Shown: positions 39,576 to 50,033, numbered from the stretch's first letter. The stretch: DNA of 64,000 bases from Allobosea sp. 47.2.35 (GCF_024655635.1 NZ_JANLGI010000001.1:124001-188000), one strand, 5' to 3'. The notes: generated by a model from the sequence alone, not told the origin. A program made the numbers and translations.

Positions 39576-39690
39576 CTCTTTGCGCGGAGGCGATGTCACG
39601 CTCCGTCACAATTTGTGAGAAGGCGGAAAGGTTTTTTGGCTATAGAACGCGCAAAACCGGGCGTGATCCGCCCCTCGGAACCGAATCACG

Positions 39691-41034
39691 ATGACGCGCA
39701 AATACTTTGGAACGGACGGCATTCGCGGGCGGGCGAACGGCGTCATCACGCCTGACCTCGCCCTGAAGGTCGGCCAGGCCACGGGCATCGCCTTCCGCCG
39801 CGGCGAGCATCGCCACCGGGTGGTGATCGGCAAGGATACCCGCCTCTCCGGCTACATGATCGAATACGCGATGGTCGCGGGCTTCACCTCGGTCGGCATG
39901 GACGTGATGCTGCTCGGCCCGATGCCGACGCCGGCGGTCGCGATGCTGACGCGCTCGATGCGGGCTGATCTCGGCGTGATGATCTCGGCCTCGCACAACG
40001 CCTATGAGGATAACGGCATCAAGCTGTTCGGGCCTGACGGCTACAAGCTCAATGACGAGGTCGAGCGCGAGATCGAGGGGCTGATCGACGGCGATCTGAC
40101 CTCGCGCCTTTCCGGTTCGGCCAAGCTCGGCCGGGCCAAGCGCATCGACAGCGCCGATGCGCGCTATGTCGAGTTCGCCAAGCGGACCATGCCGCGCAAC
40201 ATGAGCCTGGAAGGCCTGCGCATCGTGCTCGATTGCGCCAATGGCGCCGGCTACAAGGTGGCGCCGCAAGCCCTCTGGGAGCTGGGTGCCGAGGTCATCG
40301 TCATCGGCGACGAGCCCGATGGCTTCAACATCAACCGCGATGTCGGCTCGACCCATCCCGCGACGCTGGTGGCGAAGGTCAGGGAATTGCGTGCCGATGT
40401 CGGCATCGCGCTCGATGGCGACGCCGACCGCGTGCTGGTGGTCGACGAGCAGGGCCAGATCGTAGACGGCGACCAGCTGATGGCAGTCATCGCGCGCTCC
40501 TGGCTGGAGGATGGCCGGCTCTCGGCGCCGGGCATCGTCGCGACGATCATGTCCAATCTCGGCCTGGAGCGTTATCTCGCGGGCCTGGGCCTCACGCTGG
40601 CGCGGACCGCTGTCGGCGACCGCTATGTGCTGGAGCACATGCGCAACCACGGCTTCAACCTGGGCGGCGAGCAGTCCGGCCATATCATCCTCTCGGATTT
40701 CGGCACGACCGGCGACGGCCTCGTCGCAGCGCTGCAGTTGCTCGCCGTGGTCAAGCGGATGGACAAGCCGGTCTCCGAGGTCTGCCACTGCTTCGAGCCG
40801 CTGCCGCAGATCCTCAAGAACGTTCGCTACAAGAAAGGTCGCCCGCTGGAGGAGAAGCCGGTGGTCAGCGCCATCGAGGCGGCCAAGCAGCTCCTCGGCG
40901 AGAGCGGCCGCCTGGTCATCCGCCCGTCCGGTACCGAGCCGGTGATCCGCGTCATGGCCGAAGGCGACGATCGCGATCTGGTCGAGCGCGCGGTCGATGA
41001 TGTCGTCGAGGCGGTGACGAAGGCCGCGGCCTGA
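39691..41034 (+). CDS. glmM: phosphoglucosamine mutase
   Basis: A 447-residue alpha-phosphohexomutase converting glucosamine-6-phosphate to glucosamine-1-phosphate for UDP-GlcNAc, cell wall and LPS. N-terminus [15 protein letters not shown], active-site phosphoserine loop [17 protein letters not shown] (Ser at about 102), metal-binding [11 protein letters not shown], and the phosphate-binding [15 protein letters not shown]. It is downstream of ftsH but separated by a terminator. Confidence 0.97.
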   Translation: MTRKYFGTDGIRGRANGVITPDLALKVGQATGIAFRRGEHRHRVVIGKDTRLSGYMIEYAMVAGFTSVGMDVMLLGPMPTPAVAMLTRSMRADLGVMISASHNAYEDNGIKLFGPDGYKLNDEVEREIEGLIDGDLTSRLSGSAKLGRAKRIDSADARYVEFAKRTMPRNMSLEGLRIVLDCANGAGYKVAPQALWELGAEVIVIGDEPDGFNINRDVGSTHPATLVAKVRELRADVGIALDGDADRVLVVDEQGQIVDGDQLMAVIARSWLEDGRLSAPGIVATIMSNLGLERYLAGLGLTLARTAVGDRYVLEHMRNHGFNLGGEQSGHIILSDFGTTGDGLVAALQLLAVVKRMDKPVSEVCHCFEPLPQILKNVRYKKGRPLEEKPVVSAIEAAKQLLGESGRLVIRPSGTEPVIRVMAEGDDRDLVERAVDDVVEAVTKAAA

Positions 41035-41043
41035 ACGGCTGCC

Positions 41044-41811
41044 TCACACCACCGTGGTGAGCCCGCCATCGACCATCAGCAGGTGGCCGTTGACATAGTC
41101 GGACGCCGCCGAGGACAGGAAGATCGCGGCGCCCGCCAGCTCCTTCGTCTCGCCCCAGCGCCCGGCCGGCGTGCGCGTGCAGACCCAGTTCGAGAAGGCC
41201 TCATCAGCGATCAGCGCGGCATTGATCTCGGTGGCGAAATAGCCGGGGCCGATGGCGTTGGCCTGGATGTTATGCTTGCCGAGTTCGGCGGCGAGGCCCC
41301 GCGTCATCATCTTCACCGCGCCCTTGGACGCCGTATAGGGGATGATCGTGGCGCGGCCGAGCTCGCTCATCACCGAGCCGATGCTGATGATCTTGCCGCG
41401 CTTGCGCGGCACCATGCGCTTGGTCACGGCCTGGGTGACGTAGAACACCGAGTGCAGGTTGGTGTTGATCACCTCGTGCCAGCCATCGACCGGAAATTCG
41501 GTGATCGGCGCGCGCTTCTGCATGCCGGCATTGTTGATGAGGATATCGATCGGGCCGATCTCGGCCTCGATCATGGCGACGCCAGCCTCGACCGCCGCGT
41601 GGTCGGTGACGTCGAAGGGGGCGATGGAGGCCTTGCGGCCGGCGGCGGCAAGGGCCTGCTGCGCCCGCTCGAGCTTCGCCCTGTCGCGGCCGTTCAGCAC
41701 GACATGGGCGCCGGCATCCGAGAGCCCTTCGGCGAGCGCGAGGCCGATGCCCTGGCCCGAGCCGGTGACGAGCGCGATCTTGCCGGCGAGACTGAACAGC
41801 GACAGCGACAT
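41044..41811 (-). CDS. SDR oxidoreductase, gluconate 5-dehydrogenase-like
   Basis: A 255-residue short-chain dehydrogenase. The NAD(P)-binding ALVTGSGQGIGLALAEGL, NNAG in ILINNAGMQKRAP, the catalytic Ser in ISIGSVMSELG and YTASKGAVK (Tyr-x-x-x-Lys) are complete. The closest family by sequence feel is gluconate 5-dehydrogenase (IdnO/Gno), interconverting 5-ketogluconate and gluconate. Divergent from the idonate dehydrogenase-like gene, which supports a common idonate/gluconate pathway. Confidence 0.85.
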   Translation of the reverse strand: MSLSLFSLAGKIALVTGSGQGIGLALAEGLSDAGAHVVLNGRDRAKLERAQQALAAAGRKASIAPFDVTDHAAVEAGVAMIEAEIGPIDILINNAGMQKRAPITEFPVDGWHEVINTNLHSVFYVTQAVTKRMVPRKRGKIISIGSVMSELGRATIIPYTASKGAVKMMTRGLAAELGKHNIQANAIGPGYFATEINAALIADEAFSNWVCTRTPAGRWGETKELAGAAIFLSSAASDYVNGHLLMVDGGLTTVV

Positions 41812-41941
41812 GGCTTATCCTCGCAAAATGCCGAATGCGGCGATTTCGGTTTGCGCCGGGGGCGCTGTCTTGGGTAAGCAGGTTTCAATCGATTAGACAA
41901 TGGTGCCGCGCGCCATCGCGCGGCGAATCCGGGAGCGTCCC

Positions 41942-42979
41942 ATGCGTGCCGTCGTCATCCATGCCGAGAAGGATCTGCGGGTCGAGCCGACCACCGCACC
42001 CGAGCTCGGGCCGCGCGACGTGCGCGTGCGGATCGAGGCCGGCGGCATCTGCGGCTCGGACCTGCACTACTATCTGCATGGTGGTTTCGGCACGATCCGC
42101 GTGCGCGAACCGATGATCCTCGGCCACGAGATCGCCGGCCGCGTCGAGGCGATCGGCGGCGAGGTCTCGCGGGTGAAGCCGGGCGACCGGGTCGCGGTTA
42201 ATCCGAGCCGGGCCTGCGGCCATTGCCGCTATTGCCAGATGGGTTTGCAGCAGCACTGCACGGACATGCTGTTCTACGGCTCGGCGATGCGCTTCCCGCA
42301 TGTGCAGGGGGGCTTCCGTGACGTCTTGGTCGTTGAGGAGCGGCAGGCGGTGAAAGTGGCGCCTGGTGTCACGGCGGCCGAGGCCGCCTTCGCCGAGCCG
42401 CTCTCGGTCTGCCTCCACGCCGCCAAGCGCGCCGGGCCGCTGCTCGGCAAGCGCGTTCTGGTGACGGGTGCGGGGCCGATCGGCGCGCTGACCATCCTTG
42501 CGGCCAAGGCTGCCGGCGCTTCCGAGATCGTCGCGACCGACGTGGTCGATGGGCCGCTGCCGGTTGCCCACAAGATGGGCGCGACGGCGACGGTCAATGT
42601 CGCGGCGGAGCCGGAGCGGCTCAAGGCCGAGTACGGCGCGGAGAAGGGCGCCTTCGACGTGATGTTCGAGGCCTCCGGCAACCAGCATGCGCTGACCGGC
42701 GCCTTCGACGTGGTCAGGCCGGGCGGCGTCATCGTCCAGATCGGCGTCGGCGGCCAGTTCACGCTGCCGATGAACGTCGTCGTCGCCAAGGAATTCGACC
42801 TGCGCGGCTCCTTCCGCTTCCATGAGGAGTTCGACTGGGCGGTGGCGATGATCGGCTCGGGCTCGATCGACCTGTCGCCGTTGCTGACGGCGTCGATCCC
42901 GGTCGACCGGGCGGTCGAGGCCTTCGATCTCGCTGCCGACAAGTCGAAGGCGATCAAGGTCCAGCTCGACTTCGCTTGA
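41942..42979 (+). CDS. zinc-dependent alcohol dehydrogenase, L-idonate 5-dehydrogenase-like
   Basis: A 345-residue medium-chain dehydrogenase from ATG 41942 (GGGAGCG upstream). Catalytic Zn ligands lie in GGICGSDLHYYLHGGFG and ILGHEIAG; structural Zn cysteines in ACGHCRYCQMGLQQHC. The nucleotide-binding fold is VLVTGAGPIGALTILAA. It is probably L-idonate 5-dehydrogenase (IdnD), oxidising idonate to 5-ketogluconate, which the divergent IdnO-like enzyme would reduce. The 130-bp shared region contains the octamer palindrome AATCGATT but I cannot name a regulator site. Confidence 0.85.
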   Translation: MRAVVIHAEKDLRVEPTTAPELGPRDVRVRIEAGGICGSDLHYYLHGGFGTIRVREPMILGHEIAGRVEAIGGEVSRVKPGDRVAVNPSRACGHCRYCQMGLQQHCTDMLFYGSAMRFPHVQGGFRDVLVVEERQAVKVAPGVTAAEAAFAEPLSVCLHAAKRAGPLLGKRVLVTGAGPIGALTILAAKAAGASEIVATDVVDGPLPVAHKMGATATVNVAAEPERLKAEYGAEKGAFDVMFEASGNQHALTGAFDVVRPGGVIVQIGVGGQFTLPMNVVVAKEFDLRGSFRFHEEFDWAVAMIGSGSIDLSPLLTASIPVDRAVEAFDLAADKSKAIKVQLDFA

Positions 42980-42983
42980 GCGT

Positions 42984-43117
42984 GTCATCCCGTGCGCATT
43001 GCGGCGCGAAGTGCCGCGATGCAGACACGGGACCGCGCGACGAGAAGACACCTTTTCCTGATGACGGTCCCGTGTCTGCGCAGCGGCATTTACACGCCGC
43101 AGCGCGCACGGGATGAC
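42984..43117. repeat. palindromic intergenic repeat, copy A
   Basis: Outer arms 42984-42997 and 43104-43117 are a perfect 14-bp inverted repeat starting GTCATCCCGTG; inner arms 43021-43035 and 43065-43079 are a perfect 15-bp inverted repeat (GCAGACACGGGACCG). A second copy lies at 44979-45114. It fills the gap between the idnD-like gene and the GGDEF gene. REP-like; no coding content. Confidence 0.75.
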
Positions 43118-43122
43118 GCGCT

Positions 43123-44883
43123 TTAGCCGCTGCTGCGCCGACGCAGCGGCAGTTCCTCCGGCTGGCTGACGGCGAAGCCGTTGCGGCCGTTGCGCTTGGC
43201 GACATAGAGCGCCTCGTCGGCGCGGCGCGTGGCTTCGCTCAGCGTGTCGGAGGGTTCCATGAGGGCCGCACCGATGCTGGTGGTGACCAGGACGGTCGCG
43301 CCGCTGCTCAGGGCAACAGGGCGCTCCGCGGCGGCAGCGACGATCGCGGCGGCGATCCTCGACATGGCGTCGCGATCAACATTGTCGAGCAGCAGGATGA
43401 ACTCGTCGCCACCCCAGCGGGCGCAGATGTCGCGGTCGCGCAGCAGCGCGGTCATCCGCCTCGCGAGTTCGGCGATGACCTCGTCGCCGCTCTGGTGGCC
43501 GTGGCGGTCGTTGAGCGGCTTGAGATTGTCGAGATCGACCAGCAGCAGCCCGGCCTGATGCCCGGTGCGCCCGGCGCGGCTGCGGCTCTTCGCAAAGGCG
43601 CGCTCGAAGCCGCGGCGGTTGAAGACGCCGGTCAGCGGATCGGCATGGGCGAGCCTCTCGAGCTGCTCGGTCCGCTCGCGCACGGCTTCCTCGAGACGGG
43701 CGGTGTTCTCCTCGACGCTGCGCGCCATCATGCCGAAGGCCTGCGACAGCCGGCCGATCTCGTCGCGCCCGGCATCGATCGCGACGGCGCGGAACTCGCG
43801 GGCGCGGACATGGCTGGCGGCATGCTCGACGCGGGCGAGCCGGTCGAGCACCGCACGCTTGAACAGCAGGGTCATCAGGGCGGCCGCCGCCAGCAGGACC
43901 ACGCCGAAGAGCAGGCCGAGCGGCAGGAACAGGCTGCGGTCGATGATGCGGTCGATATCCATCACCGTGACGTTGAACCAGCCGAGGCGATCGAGATAAC
44001 CGACGCCGACGAGCACGCGCTTGCCGTCGACGGTCATGAAGCGAGATTGCACGAGGTCGTCGCCAGCCCCGACACGGGCGATCATCTGGCCGAGCAGGCT
44101 GCGGTCCGGGTCGGTGTCGATGATCTGGTAGATCGTCTTCTTGGACGAGATGTCCTTGGTCAGGCTGTGGAAGTCGACGAGGCTGGCGTCGCGATGGGCC
44201 TGCACGGCGCCGCTGCGATCGACGAACATGCTCTGGACGCCGGTCTGCGGGATATCGACGACCTCGCGGATGAACTGCGTCAGGTCGAGCCCGGTGCCGA
44301 TGATGCCCAGCACGCGGCCATCCTTGCGGATGATGCAGTTGATCCAGACCTTGGTGACGCGGAGATTGTCGTCATTGTCGACGTTCAGATGGCAGCCGGA
44401 GCCGAGGGCCGCGGTCTTGTAGAACCAGCCGTCGCGTGGGTTGCTGGCCGAGAGCGTGTAGCGCTTGCGGGCGTGCTCGTAGCTGTTGTCCTTGTCGTTG
44501 AAGTAGTAGTTGCCGGAGCCGGCGATGACGGCGAAGTAGCTACGATCCCGGAAGGACTGGCGGTAATGCTCCAGCTCGGCCAGACCGCGCTCGGCCTTGT
44601 CCGGATCACCCTCGGTTTCGGCCCAGTCGACGATCGTGGGGGCGCGGGCGACGGTTTCTGCCAGCGAAACCTCGCGCATCAGCGCTTCCAGCCCGCGATA
44701 GCGATCGAACAGGATCTGCTTCTCGGCGACGAGCGTGCCGAGCTTCACCACGGTCGCGTCGACGATCCACAGGAAGGCTGCGCCAGCCGGAATCGCGATC
44801 GCCACGAGTATGGCGAGCGTCCAGCCCATGACCCGGGCCTTCAGGCTATGCGTGCGGGGCAGACCGGTTTCGGCCTGGCTCAT
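43123..44883 (-). CDS. membrane diguanylate cyclase with Cache-type sensor, HAMP and GGDEF
   Basis: A 586-residue protein: membrane helix at about 14-36, a periplasmic dCache-like sensor (about 40-290, with YRQSFRDRSYFAVIAGSGNYYFN), second helix at about 310-335, HAMP region, coiled coil (RLEEAVRERTEQLERL) and a C-terminal GGDEF domain (about 420-575). The active site is RWGGDEFILLLD, and RDRD five residues before it matches the inhibitory I-site for c-di-GMP. It should make c-di-GMP in response to an external ligand. It is flanked on both sides by copies of the same palindromic repeat. Confidence 0.93.
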   Translation of the reverse strand: MSQAETGLPRTHSLKARVMGWTLAILVAIAIPAGAAFLWIVDATVVKLGTLVAEKQILFDRYRGLEALMREVSLAETVARAPTIVDWAETEGDPDKAERGLAELEHYRQSFRDRSYFAVIAGSGNYYFNDKDNSYEHARKRYTLSASNPRDGWFYKTAALGSGCHLNVDNDDNLRVTKVWINCIIRKDGRVLGIIGTGLDLTQFIREVVDIPQTGVQSMFVDRSGAVQAHRDASLVDFHSLTKDISSKKTIYQIIDTDPDRSLLGQMIARVGAGDDLVQSRFMTVDGKRVLVGVGYLDRLGWFNVTVMDIDRIIDRSLFLPLGLLFGVVLLAAAALMTLLFKRAVLDRLARVEHAASHVRAREFRAVAIDAGRDEIGRLSQAFGMMARSVEENTARLEEAVRERTEQLERLAHADPLTGVFNRRGFERAFAKSRSRAGRTGHQAGLLLVDLDNLKPLNDRHGHQSGDEVIAELARRMTALLRDRDICARWGGDEFILLLDNVDRDAMSRIAAAIVAAAAERPVALSSGATVLVTTSIGAALMEPSDTLSEATRRADEALYVAKRNGRNGFAVSQPEELPLRRRSSG

Positions 44884-44978
44884 CGGGTCGGCTTCCTTGC
44901 GGGATGGCGCAAGGTAGAGACCGATCCGTTGCGTAAGCTTTAAGAATGGCTAATGCATCGGCGGCGTTTGCTCGGGCT

Positions 44979-45114
44979 GTCATCCCGTGCGCGCTGCGGC
45001 ATGTGAATGCCGCTGCGCAGACACGTGACCGTCTCCCGGAAAAGGCGCCCTCTTGTCACGCGGTCCCGTGTCTGCGCCGCAGCGTTTCACGCTGCAGCGC
45101 AGACACGGGATGAC
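44979..45114. repeat. palindromic intergenic repeat, copy B
   Basis: Begins with the same 14 bases as copy A (GTCATCCCGTGCGC at 44979-44992) and ends with ACGGGATGAC; the interior contains CGGTCCCGTGTCTGCG at 45061-45076, also found in copy A. Same orientation as copy A. It lies between the GGDEF gene and fhs. Confidence 0.75.
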
Positions 45115-45137
45115 GCGCTTCAGAATCATGACACGCT

Positions 45138-46811
45138 TCAGAACAGGCCTTCGATGCGCCCCTGCGCGTCGATATGGATGCGCTCGGCGGCGGGCTCGCG
45201 CGGCAGGCCGGGCATGGTCATGACGTCCCCGCAGATCGCGACCACGAAGCCGGCGCCGGCCGAGAGCCTGAGCTCACGCAAAGGCACGATGTGGCCGGAG
45301 GGCGCGCCGCGCAGGGTCGGGTCGGCCGAGAAGGAATACTGGGTCTTGGCGACGCAGACCGGCAGGTCGCCGAAACCGGCCTCCTCCAGCTCGGCGAAAC
45401 GCGCCTGAAGCTTGGCATCGACGCTGACGCCTTCGGCGCCGTAGATTTCGCGCGCGACCGTCTCCAGCTTCTTCCGAAGCGGCATCGTATCGGGGTAGAG
45501 CGGTGCGAAATCGGCCTCGCCTTCATCAGCCAATGCGGCGACTTTGCGGGCGAGCTCCTCGGCGCCGGCGCCGCCCTCGGCCCAGTGCCGGCAGATCACC
45601 GCCTCGACGCCGAGATGGTTGCGGCAATAGTTGCGGATCAGTTCGTGCTCGGCGGCGGTGTCCGTGGTGAAATGGTTGATCGCGACGACCGGCGGTACGC
45701 CGAATTTCCGGACATTGTTGACATGGCGGGTGAGGTTGGAGAGCCCTGCTTCCAGCGCCTTCAGGTCCTCGCGTCCGAGCGCGTCCTTGGCCACGCCGCC
45801 ATGCATCTTGAGGGCGCGGACGGTGGCTACGACAACAGCGGCGGCGGGCTTCAGCCCGGCCTTGCGGCACTTGATGTCGAAGAACTTCTCGGCGCCGAGA
45901 TCGGCCCCGAAGCCGGCCTCGGTGACGACATAGTCGGCGAGCTTCAGCGCAGCCTTTGTCGCGATCACCGAATTGCAGCCATGGGCGATATTGGCGAAGG
46001 GGCCGCCATGGACGAAGGCGGGCGTGCCCTCCAGCGTCTGCACGAGGTTCGGCATCAGCGCGTCCTTGAGCAGCACGCTCATCGCGCCGGTCGCCTTGAT
46101 GTCGGCGGCGGTGACGAGGCGCTTGTCGCGCGTGCGGCCGACGACGATGCGGCCGAGACGGGTTTCGAGATCGGCGGCGTCGCGGGCGAGGCAGAAGATC
46201 GCCATGATCTCGGAGGCGACGGTGATGTCGAAGCCGTCCTCGCGCGGGAAGCCGTTGCTGGCGCCGCCAAGCGAGGAGACGATCGAGCGCAAGGCCCGGT
46301 CGTTCATGTCCATGACGCGCCGCCAGGCGATGTGGCGGGTGTCGAGGCCGAGGCCGTTGCCCCAGTAGACATGGTTGTCGACCATCGCCGCCAGCAGGTT
46401 ATGGGCGCTGGTGATCGCGTGAAAATCGCCGGTGAAGTGCAGGTTGATCTGCTCCATCGGCACGACCTGGGCATAGCCGCCGCCGGCGGCGCCGCCCTTC
46501 AGGCCGAAGCTCGGGCCGAGCGAGGGCTCGCGCAGGGCGATCATCGCGCGCTTGCCGATGCGGGAGAGCCCGTCGCCGAGGCCGACGGTCGTCGTGGTCT
46601 TGCCTTCGCCGACGGGCGTGGGGCTGATCGCGGTGACGAGGATGAGCTTGCCGTCCGGCTTCGCCTGGAAGCCGGGGATCGCGTGGGTGTCGATCTTGGC
46701 GATGTACTTGCCGTAGGGGTTCAGCGCCTCGGAGGGGATGCCCGCCTTTTCGGCGATCGTGGCGATGGGCTGCAGCGTGGCTACGCGCGCGATCTCGATA
46801 TCGGTCGGCAT
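45138..46811 (-). CDS. fhs: formate-tetrahydrofolate ligase
   Basis: A 557-residue ATP-dependent enzyme joining formate and THF to make 10-formyl-THF. P-loop [18 protein letters not shown] at about residues 60-77, then [23 protein letters not shown] and [18 protein letters not shown]. Full family length. With the formaldehyde oxidation genes at 51-53.6 kb it could return formate carbon to the folate pool. It stands alone on the minus strand. Confidence 0.96.
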   Translation of the reverse strand: MPTDIEIARVATLQPIATIAEKAGIPSEALNPYGKYIAKIDTHAIPGFQAKPDGKLILVTAISPTPVGEGKTTTTVGLGDGLSRIGKRAMIALREPSLGPSFGLKGGAAGGGYAQVVPMEQINLHFTGDFHAITSAHNLLAAMVDNHVYWGNGLGLDTRHIAWRRVMDMNDRALRSIVSSLGGASNGFPREDGFDITVASEIMAIFCLARDAADLETRLGRIVVGRTRDKRLVTAADIKATGAMSVLLKDALMPNLVQTLEGTPAFVHGGPFANIAHGCNSVIATKAALKLADYVVTEAGFGADLGAEKFFDIKCRKAGLKPAAAVVVATVRALKMHGGVAKDALGREDLKALEAGLSNLTRHVNNVRKFGVPPVVAINHFTTDTAAEHELIRNYCRNHLGVEAVICRHWAEGGAGAEELARKVAALADEGEADFAPLYPDTMPLRKKLETVAREIYGAEGVSVDAKLQARFAELEEAGFGDLPVCVAKTQYSFSADPTLRGAPSGHIVPLRELRLSAGAGFVVAICGDVMTMPGLPREPAAERIHIDAQGRIEGLF

Positions 46812-46944
46812 TCGTCCTCTCGGAGGCTATTCCGCCCGCGCCTCCCGAGCGCGGAACCGGGCGGACACTGGCCCGAAAACCCCGCCGCCGCCAGCGCTTT
46901 CGCAGGCGGGGCAGGCATGATGCACAGGCGGTGTCGGCCGTCGG

Positions 46945-47631
46945 TCAGCCCGCCAGATGGGCGTTCTGCGGGAACAGGAATTTACGCGCTTCCGCGTCGA
47001 AATCCGTTTTGAAGGCGAACTGGTCTTTCAGCGCGACGGCACGTTGCGCAGCGGGACGAGCGGAGATCTCGTCGAGATGGCGCTTCACATGCGGGAACAT
47101 TTCCGGCCAGGTCTCGCCGATGGCGAAGGAGAGCCGCGTCGCCCAGCCCCAGATCGACATGTCGACCAGCGTGTAGCGGTCGCCCAGCATGTAGCGTCGG
47201 TCTGCGAGCAGGTCGTTGACGATGCCCCAGTGCCGCTCCGCCTCGCGGGCATAACGGTCGATGGCATAGGGCAGCTTCTCCGGGGCGAAGCGGCTGAAAT
47301 GCACGGCCTGGCCGCAATAGGGGCCGATGCCGGTCGCGACGAACATCAGCCAGGACAGCATCTCGCCGCGTGCCTTCGGCGTGTCCTCCGGCAGGAACTG
47401 GCCGGTCTTCTCTGCGAGATAGAGCAGGATCGCGTTGGAATCGAAGATTGTGACGTCGCCATCGGTCAGGGCGGGCGTCTTGGCGTTGGGGTTGATCGCG
47501 AGGAACTCCGGCTTGAACTGGTCGCCTTTGCGGGTGTCGACCGGCACCATCTCGTAGGGCAGGCCGGCTTCCTCGAGGAAGAGCGCAATCTTCGCCGGGT
47601 TCGGCGAGGGGTGGTAATAAAGCTTGATCAT
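46945..47631 (-). CDS. glutathione S-transferase family protein
   Basis: A 228-residue protein from ATG 47631 (the longer open frame to 47679 is not conserved). Thioredoxin-like N-domain: MIKLYYHPSPNPAKIALFLEE, with NPNAKTPALTDGD and the glutathione-binding IFDSNAILLYLAEKTG; helical C-domain after residue 90 (YMLGDRYTLVDMSIWGWATRL). Resembles bacterial Nu/YfcG-like GSTs with Ser/Asn instead of Tyr. Role may be detoxification or disulfide reduction. It ends near the fhs start, and a HAD dehalogenase precedes it by 22 bp, suggesting a two-gene unit. Confidence 0.88.
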   Translation of the reverse strand: MIKLYYHPSPNPAKIALFLEEAGLPYEMVPVDTRKGDQFKPEFLAINPNAKTPALTDGDVTIFDSNAILLYLAEKTGQFLPEDTPKARGEMLSWLMFVATGIGPYCGQAVHFSRFAPEKLPYAIDRYAREAERHWGIVNDLLADRRYMLGDRYTLVDMSIWGWATRLSFAIGETWPEMFPHVKRHLDEISARPAAQRAVALKDQFAFKTDFDAEARKFLFPQNAHLAG

Positions 47632-47653
47632 CGGGGTCTCCTCGCGTGGCGCT

Positions 47654-48403
47654 TCAGGCCTGCCGCAGTCCGGCGACATAGGAGACGAGATCGGTCAACG
47701 CGGCAATGGTGGCGTCTGACTGGAAGCCGAGCTGCTCCGGCTGCATGCGGAGCGCCTTGAACATCAATGCCGGGTCGATCGTCGTGGCCGCCGCCAGTTC
47801 GCTGCGCAGCCTACCGGCGGGAATGCGTTCGATGCGGGCAACATGGAAGCCATGTGCCTTGGCCCCGGCGATGTCGAAGCCGTTCGAGGAGACGAAGAGA
47901 ATCTCGTCGCGCGCGAGGCCGAGCCGCTTCTCGACATGGGCATAGCCGCGCGGATCGGGCTTGTAGACGCCGATCTCGTCGACGCTGATCACGGTCTCCA
48001 GCAGGTCGGTAATCCCCGCATGGGCGACGAGCCGCTTCAGCATGTCCGGGCTGCCGTTGGAGAAGATGGCGAGGCGGTGGGAGGCAAGGCCTTCGAGTGC
48101 GGCGCGGGCCTCCGGGTAGAGCAACAGCGCGTCATAGGCGGCCGCGATCCTGGCGACGAGCTCGGGCGAGGAGGCGAGCCCGAGCGTCCGCAGCGTGAAA
48201 TCGAGGGAGTCGCGCGTGACCGTCCAGAAATCCTCGTATCGATCCATCAGGGCGCGCAACCAGGTGTATTCGAGCTGCTTCAGGCGCCAGATCTGGGTGA
48301 TCGTCGCGCCATGGCCGGGAAAGGCTGCATCGGTGACGGCGGCGACCGACTGGACATCGAAAAGCGTGCCATAGGCATCGAAAACCAGCGCCTTGATCGA
48401 CAT
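47654..48403 (-). CDS. HAD-family haloacid dehalogenase, type II-like
   Basis: A 249-residue protein with HAD motifs: nucleophile Asp9 in LVFDAYGTLFDVQSV, AIFSNGSPDML (motif II) and DEIGVYKPDPRGYAHVEKRLG with SSNGFDIAGAKAHGF (motifs III and IV). This matches (S)-2-haloacid dehalogenase type II, which hydrolyses 2-haloacids; activity on natural halogenated acids is inferred. It pairs with a GST downstream, consistent with xenobiotic handling. Confidence 0.88.
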   Translation of the reverse strand: MSIKALVFDAYGTLFDVQSVAAVTDAAFPGHGATITQIWRLKQLEYTWLRALMDRYEDFWTVTRDSLDFTLRTLGLASSPELVARIAAAYDALLLYPEARAALEGLASHRLAIFSNGSPDMLKRLVAHAGITDLLETVISVDEIGVYKPDPRGYAHVEKRLGLARDEILFVSSNGFDIAGAKAHGFHVARIERIPAGRLRSELAAATTIDPALMFKALRMQPEQLGFQSDATIAALTDLVSYVAGLRQA

Positions 48404-48507
48404 CGGTATGCTCCGTGGTGGTCCGTAGCCTTCTTAGCACTCGCATCGGCGGCGTGGCGCGTGGTATCCGCACAAGCAGTTTTCACAAATGCCGACAGGT
48501 CAAGCCG

Positions 48508-50022
48508 ATGCCGCCTCGCCCCGTGATGCTGATGATCCTCGATGGCTGGGGCTGGCGCGAGGAGAGCGAGAACAACGCCGTCAAGCTGGCGAACACCCCG
48601 AATTTCGACCGGCTCTGGGCGGCGAACCCGCATGCTTTCCTGCGCACCTCCGGGCTCGATGTCGGCTTGCCGCCGGGCCAGATGGGCAATTCCGAGGTCG
48701 GCCACCTCAATCTCGGTGCCGGCCGGGTGGTGATGCAGGATCTGCCACGCATCAATCAGGCGATCGCAGACGGCTCGATCGCCACGGCGCTGGAAGCGAC
48801 CGCCCTGGTTGCGGGGCTGAAGGCGAGCGGCGGCGCCTGCCATCTCATCGGCCTTGTCTCGCCCGGCGGTGTCCATGCCCATCAGGACCATGCGGTGGCG
48901 CTCGCCCGCATCCTGACCGCGCAGGGCGTCACCGTGCATGTCCATGTCTTCACCGACGGGCGCGATACGCCACCGCAATCGGCGGTCGAATACGTCAAGA
49001 CCTTCGCCGCCGCTCTGCCGGCGGGCGCGACCATCGCCAGCGTCTCAGGCCGCTATTATGCCATGGATCGCGACAATCGCTGGGAGCGGGTCGAGAAGGC
49101 CTGGCGGGCGATGGTGCTGGGGGAGGGTGAGCGCTTCGCGGATGCGCAGGCCGCAATCGCCGCGGCTTACGCCCAGAACGTCACCGACGAGTTCATCCTG
49201 CCGGCTGTTATCGGTGCCTATGCAGGGATGAGGGACGGCGACGGTCTGCTCAGCTTCAATTTCCGCTCGGACCGCATCCGCGAGATTCTCGCCGCCGTCC
49301 TGGAGCCGGATTTCACCGGCTTCGTCCGGCCGCGCCGGCCGGTGCTGGTCAAGGCGGTCAGAATGACCTCCTACAGCGCCGAACTCGACAAGGTCATGCC
49401 GATGCTGTTCGCCCCGCAGACGCTGGCCAACGGCTTGGGCGAGACGGTCGCCAAGGCCGGGCGGACGCAAGTCCGCATGGCCGAGACCGAGAAATATCCG
49501 CACGTCACCTATTTCTTCAACGGCGGCGAGGAGACGCCCTATCCGGGCGAGGATCGGGTGATGGCGCCTTCGCCGAAGGTCGCGACCTATGACCTGCAGC
49601 CGGAGATGTCGGCGCCGGAACTGACCCGGAAGGCGGTCGAGGCGATCGATTCCGGCCGCTACGACCTTGTCGTGCTCAACTTCGCCAATCCCGACATGGT
49701 CGGCCATACCGGCGTGCTGGCGGCTGCGATCAAGGCGGTCGAGACGGTCGATGCCGGGTTGGGCGCCATCGCTGACGCCATCGGGCGGCAGGGCGGAGCG
49801 CTGCTCGTCACGGCAGACCATGGCAATGCCGAGTTGATGGTCGATCCGGCGACGGGCAAGCCGCATACCGCCCACACCACCAATCCCGTGCCGCTGATGC
49901 TGGTCGGCGGGCAGGGCAGGGGGCTTGCCGACGGGCGGCTCGCCGATATCTCGCCCACGCTGCTCGCGTTGATGGAGCTGGCGCAGCCGTCCGAGATGAC
50001 CGGGCAGTCGTTGCTGCGCTGA
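48508..50022 (+). CDS. gpmI: 2,3-bisphosphoglycerate-independent phosphoglycerate mutase
   Basis: A 504-residue Mn-dependent enzyme interconverting 3- and 2-phosphoglycerate. ATG 48508 gives PPRPVMLMILDGWGWREESE; longer open frame not conserved. Catalytic Ser in GQMGNSEVGHLNLGAGR, then DGRDTPP, NFRSDRIRE, NFANPDMVGHTG and TADHGNAE metal-binding blocks are all present. Normal length. Confidence 0.96.
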   Translation: MPPRPVMLMILDGWGWREESENNAVKLANTPNFDRLWAANPHAFLRTSGLDVGLPPGQMGNSEVGHLNLGAGRVVMQDLPRINQAIADGSIATALEATALVAGLKASGGACHLIGLVSPGGVHAHQDHAVALARILTAQGVTVHVHVFTDGRDTPPQSAVEYVKTFAAALPAGATIASVSGRYYAMDRDNRWERVEKAWRAMVLGEGERFADAQAAIAAAYAQNVTDEFILPAVIGAYAGMRDGDGLLSFNFRSDRIREILAAVLEPDFTGFVRPRRPVLVKAVRMTSYSAELDKVMPMLFAPQTLANGLGETVAKAGRTQVRMAETEKYPHVTYFFNGGEETPYPGEDRVMAPSPKVATYDLQPEMSAPELTRKAVEAIDSGRYDLVVLNFANPDMVGHTGVLAAAIKAVETVDAGLGAIADAIGRQGGALLVTADHGNAELMVDPATGKPHTAHTTNPVPLMLVGGQGRGLADGRLADISPTLLALMELAQPSEMTGQSLLR

Positions 50023-50033
50023 GAAAAGCCAAA

